A stretch of 7,742 nucleotides of DNA, from assembly GCA_016926765.1 (NCBI GenBank), contig JAFGNY010000060.1:1-7742 (forward strand), read 5' to 3'. Shown piece by piece: positions 6,574-7,742 of the stretch. The stretch is from Bacteroidales bacterium. Its GTDB lineage: Bacteria > Bacteroidota > Bacteroidia > Bacteroidales > FEN-979. The first letter of the stretch is position 1. Each line of letters begins with the position of its first letter. Below the pieces are notes generated by a model that was not told the DNA's origin, ran no database searches, and saw only the letters and a program-made list of their open reading frames with translations. Made by a program: the position numbers and the translations under genes.

Positions 6574-6930
6574 TCAACAGGCCGGGAAAGGGGGAGGCCG
6601 GGTCACAGGGAGTCCCCGGAAATGAACGGGAACCGGGGAGTACATCCGGGGAAAGATGAAGGCACGGATCGTGTTTCCTGCCAGGAGGACCAGGATCAGC
6701 AGACTGCCGAAAAGGAGCTGGATATGGTCCAGTACAAAGAATTCAACGGAGGAGTGATTGTGCTGTTTGTACGGAGCCGGGTCCTGTGATTTATTAAACG
6801 GGTGGGCGTGAGCGATCACGGTTCCATCCGGAAGCTTGTGCGAATGCAGGTACAAAGCATTGGTTACCACTAATCCCACGAGGGAGAGGATTACCAGAAA
6901 AACGACCGACCTGATTGTTATTCTTTTCAC
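6574..6930 (-). CDS. Small His-rich two-helix membrane protein, function unknown
   Basis: From the GTG at 6930 it has 118 residues. Helix 1 covers about 7-26, a polar loop about 27-69, and helix 2 about 70-92; the basic N-terminus (MKR) predicts the loop faces the periplasm. The loop holds three HxH motifs: H29/H31 (LHSHKLPDG), H41/H43 (AHAHPFN) and H57/H59 (QHNHSS), plus H69 near helix 2. This spacing strongly suggests metal binding. The C-terminus (about 93-118) is Pro/Arg-rich (RGLPVTRPPPF). I recall similar proteins with an AHAHPFN-like core only as hypothetical proteins of Bacteroidota and give no function. An in-frame TTG at 6951 would add seven residues but overlaps a candidate -7 promoter element, so GTG is preferred. 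It lies 136 bases upstream of the TonB receptor on the same strand and may share its transcript, hinting at a role in handling the metal that the receptor imports. Confidence 0.8.
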   Translation of the reverse strand: MKRITIRSVVFLVILSLVGLVVTNALYLHSHKLPDGTVIAHAHPFNKSQDPAPYKQHNHSSVEFFVLDHIQLLFGSLLILVLLAGNTIRAFIFPRMYSPVPVHFRGLPVTRPPPFPAC

Positions 6931-6948
6931 AATAACATGCTTCGCCGG

Positions 6949-6956
6949 CAAAATTA
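6949..6956 (-). promoter_or_regulatory. Candidate -7 element (TAATTTTG) for the His-rich protein gene
   Basis: On the minus strand TAATTTTG matches TAnnTTTG and lies 18 bases before the GTG start at 6930, at the end of a very AT-rich stretch (about 6950-6978). No clear TTTG sits 19-21 bases further upstream, so only the -7 half is supported. If real, it gives the His-rich protein and the TonB receptor a promoter separate from mgsA. Confidence 0.4.
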
Positions 6957-7036
6957 CTATTTTTATTTAAATTGAATACAAGGAAAGACAAAAACCCGGG
7001 AAAAATATCAATGTGCTTAAAACTAAGGATATTCCG

Positions 7037-7528
7037 TTACACTGTTCGGTTCAGATAACTGGAATAATCCTTTAGAATCGGCTGGTACTCCTCTTTCATT
7101 AGTTGGGAAGAGATCATGAAGTCGGCTGTTGACCGGTTGCAGGCGGAGGGAATATTGTACAGCACAGAGATGCGCAGGAGGGCTTTTACATCGACATCGT
7201 GCGGCTGAGGTTGCATGGGGTCCCAGAGGAAGATCAGTATATCGATCCGCCCCTCGGCGATCATTGCTCCCAGTTGCTGGTCGCCGCCGAAGGGGCCTGA
7301 TTTCAGCTTGATGATCCGTAGCGGCGCTTGTTTCTTCTTTTCCGGGATATCCGGGTTTGATTGCATCTCCTGAAGGATGGCCTCTTCCACGAGCCGGCCG
7401 GTGGTGCCGGTGCAGATCAGCTGGTGTTCCATCAGGATCTTATAGTTCCAGCGAACCCATTCCACCATATCGTTTTTGCGGTTGTCGTGTGCGACCAGGG
7501 CGATTCGTTTTTTGCGTGCAAAGGGCAT
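7037..7528 (-). CDS. mgsA: Methylglyoxal synthase
   Basis: Cytoplasmic enzyme converting dihydroxyacetone phosphate to methylglyoxal and phosphate, a bypass of lower glycolysis used when phosphate is short or sugar phosphates accumulate. The 163 residues follow the E. coli enzyme throughout: IALVAHDNRK (9-18), the phosphate-binding TGTTG (40-44), SGPFGGDQQ (77-85) with the catalytic Asp D83 (E. coli D71), and IDILIFLWDP (95-104) with D103 (D91). PHDVDVKALLR (109-119) holds H110 (H98) and D113 (D101), and CNRSTADF (130-137) follows. All active-site residues I can align are present. Compared with E. coli there are about 17 extra residues between TGTTG and SGP (about 50-72), a charged segment. 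The gene is preceded by a candidate -7 element and faces away from the Rossmann-protein gene at the right edge. The His-rich protein gene follows 106 bases downstream on the same strand. Confidence 0.96.
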   Translation of the reverse strand: MPFARKKRIALVAHDNRKNDMVEWVRWNYKILMEHQLICTGTTGRLVEEAILQEMQSNPDIPEKKKQAPLRIIKLKSGPFGGDQQLGAMIAEGRIDILIFLWDPMQPQPHDVDVKALLRISVLYNIPSACNRSTADFMISSQLMKEEYQPILKDYSSYLNRTV

Positions 7529-7544
7529 AGGTTAAATTTTTAGA

Positions 7545-7552
7545 CAAAGGTA
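7545..7552 (-). promoter_or_regulatory. Candidate -7 element (TACCTTTG) for mgsA
   Basis: On the minus strand TACCTTTG matches the Bacteroidetes TAnnTTTG consensus exactly, 16 bases before the mgsA ATG at 7528. No TTTG is present at the expected -33 distance. Transcription would start only about 10 bases before the ATG, giving a very short leader. Confidence 0.4.
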
Positions 7553-7621
7553 CTTGCTTTGACACTTGATCCGTAGAATTCAGTTAACTTCGGGCCATAT
7601 TTCATCAATCGTTCATTTTCC

Positions 7622-7742
7622 ATGACAAACACCATTTTACTTATCGGGGGCACCGGCATGCTGGGCAAACCGGTGGCCAATAAATTGAAAGAGGCTGGCT
7701 TTCCTGTCAGGCTCTTTTCCAGAAATATCTCTTCCGATCCAG
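7622..7742 (+). CDS. NAD(P)-binding Rossmann protein (NmrA/atypical SDR type), N-terminus only
   Basis: Only the first 40 residues are in the window. They form a classic Rossmann opening: a beta strand (TILLIGG), the dinucleotide-binding loop GGTGMLG (9-15), a helix (KPVANKLKEAGF) and the second strand PVRLFSRN ending in Arg34, which is common in NADP-preferring NmrA-like and atypical SDR proteins. Substrate and reaction cannot be deduced. The ATG at 7622 is the natural start since the first strand begins four residues later. It is transcribed divergently from mgsA across a 93-base gap. A reductase acting on methylglyoxal would be an attractive idea but nothing in these 40 residues supports it. 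Confidence 0.88.
   Translation, partial: MTNTILLIGGTGMLGKPVANKLKEAGFPVRLFSRNISSDP

Noticed and set aside
6526..6789. Plus-strand open frame of 87 codons opposite the His-rich protein gene
   Set aside because: Composition is dominated by Arg, Gly and Glu from the GC-rich antisense sequence; the minus-strand frame has clear helices and conserved-looking HxH motifs.
6991..7008. CCCGGG flanked by A and T runs after mgsA as an intrinsic terminator
   Set aside because: Only six bases are self-complementary, leaving no room for a loop; the flanking A-runs are on the same strand and do not pair.
7559..7564. TTGACA as a sigma-70 -35 box for the gene at 7622
   Set aside because: No matching -10 sequence lies about 17 bases downstream, and Bacteroidota promoters use a different consensus; TAACTTCG at 7585-7592 is only a partial -7 match.

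Overview
The window looks like chromosomal DNA of a Bacteroidota bacterium, probably Bacteroidales or a relative. The signs are a TonB-dependent receptor with an N-terminal carboxypeptidase-regulatory-like domain, several TAnnTTTG-type -7 promoter elements of the Bacteroidetes kind, the absence of clear Shine-Dalgarno sequences, and a methylglyoxal synthase. The assignment rests on gene style, not on a database match. Coding density is high and no gene-free stretch exceeds 150 bases.

Left part (1-2496, minus strand): a tripartite efflux operon reading leftwards. A membrane-fusion adaptor (1435-2496) is followed after one base by the first 477 residues of an HAE1-type RND pump (1-1433, cut by the window edge). 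A good candidate promoter lies at 2524-2554. No regulator or outer-membrane factor is visible here; a TolC-like gene may lie beyond the left edge.

Middle (2638-4073, plus strand): a ZIP-family metal transporter, then, 32 bases downstream, a small class I SAM-dependent methyltransferase. They are probably co-transcribed, divergently from the efflux operon. The methyltransferase converges on the next gene and overlaps it tail to tail by 12 bases.

Right part (4062-7528, minus strand): read in transcription order, methylglyoxal synthase (mgsA), a small two-helix membrane protein with three HxH motifs, and a 791-residue TonB-dependent receptor with a CxxC in its plug. Between the last two sits a compact inverted repeat built from tandem octamers, and a short palindrome lies just upstream of the receptor start. 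At the right edge a plus-strand gene for an NAD(P)-binding Rossmann protein begins (7622 onward).

Functional reading (inference): the TonB receptor in the outer membrane, the His-rich protein in the inner membrane and the ZIP permease would make a plausible route for a divalent metal such as zinc. The small His-rich protein is the least understood member and the best candidate for something undescribed. The RND pump and mgsA are ordinary neighbours with no evident link to metal uptake.
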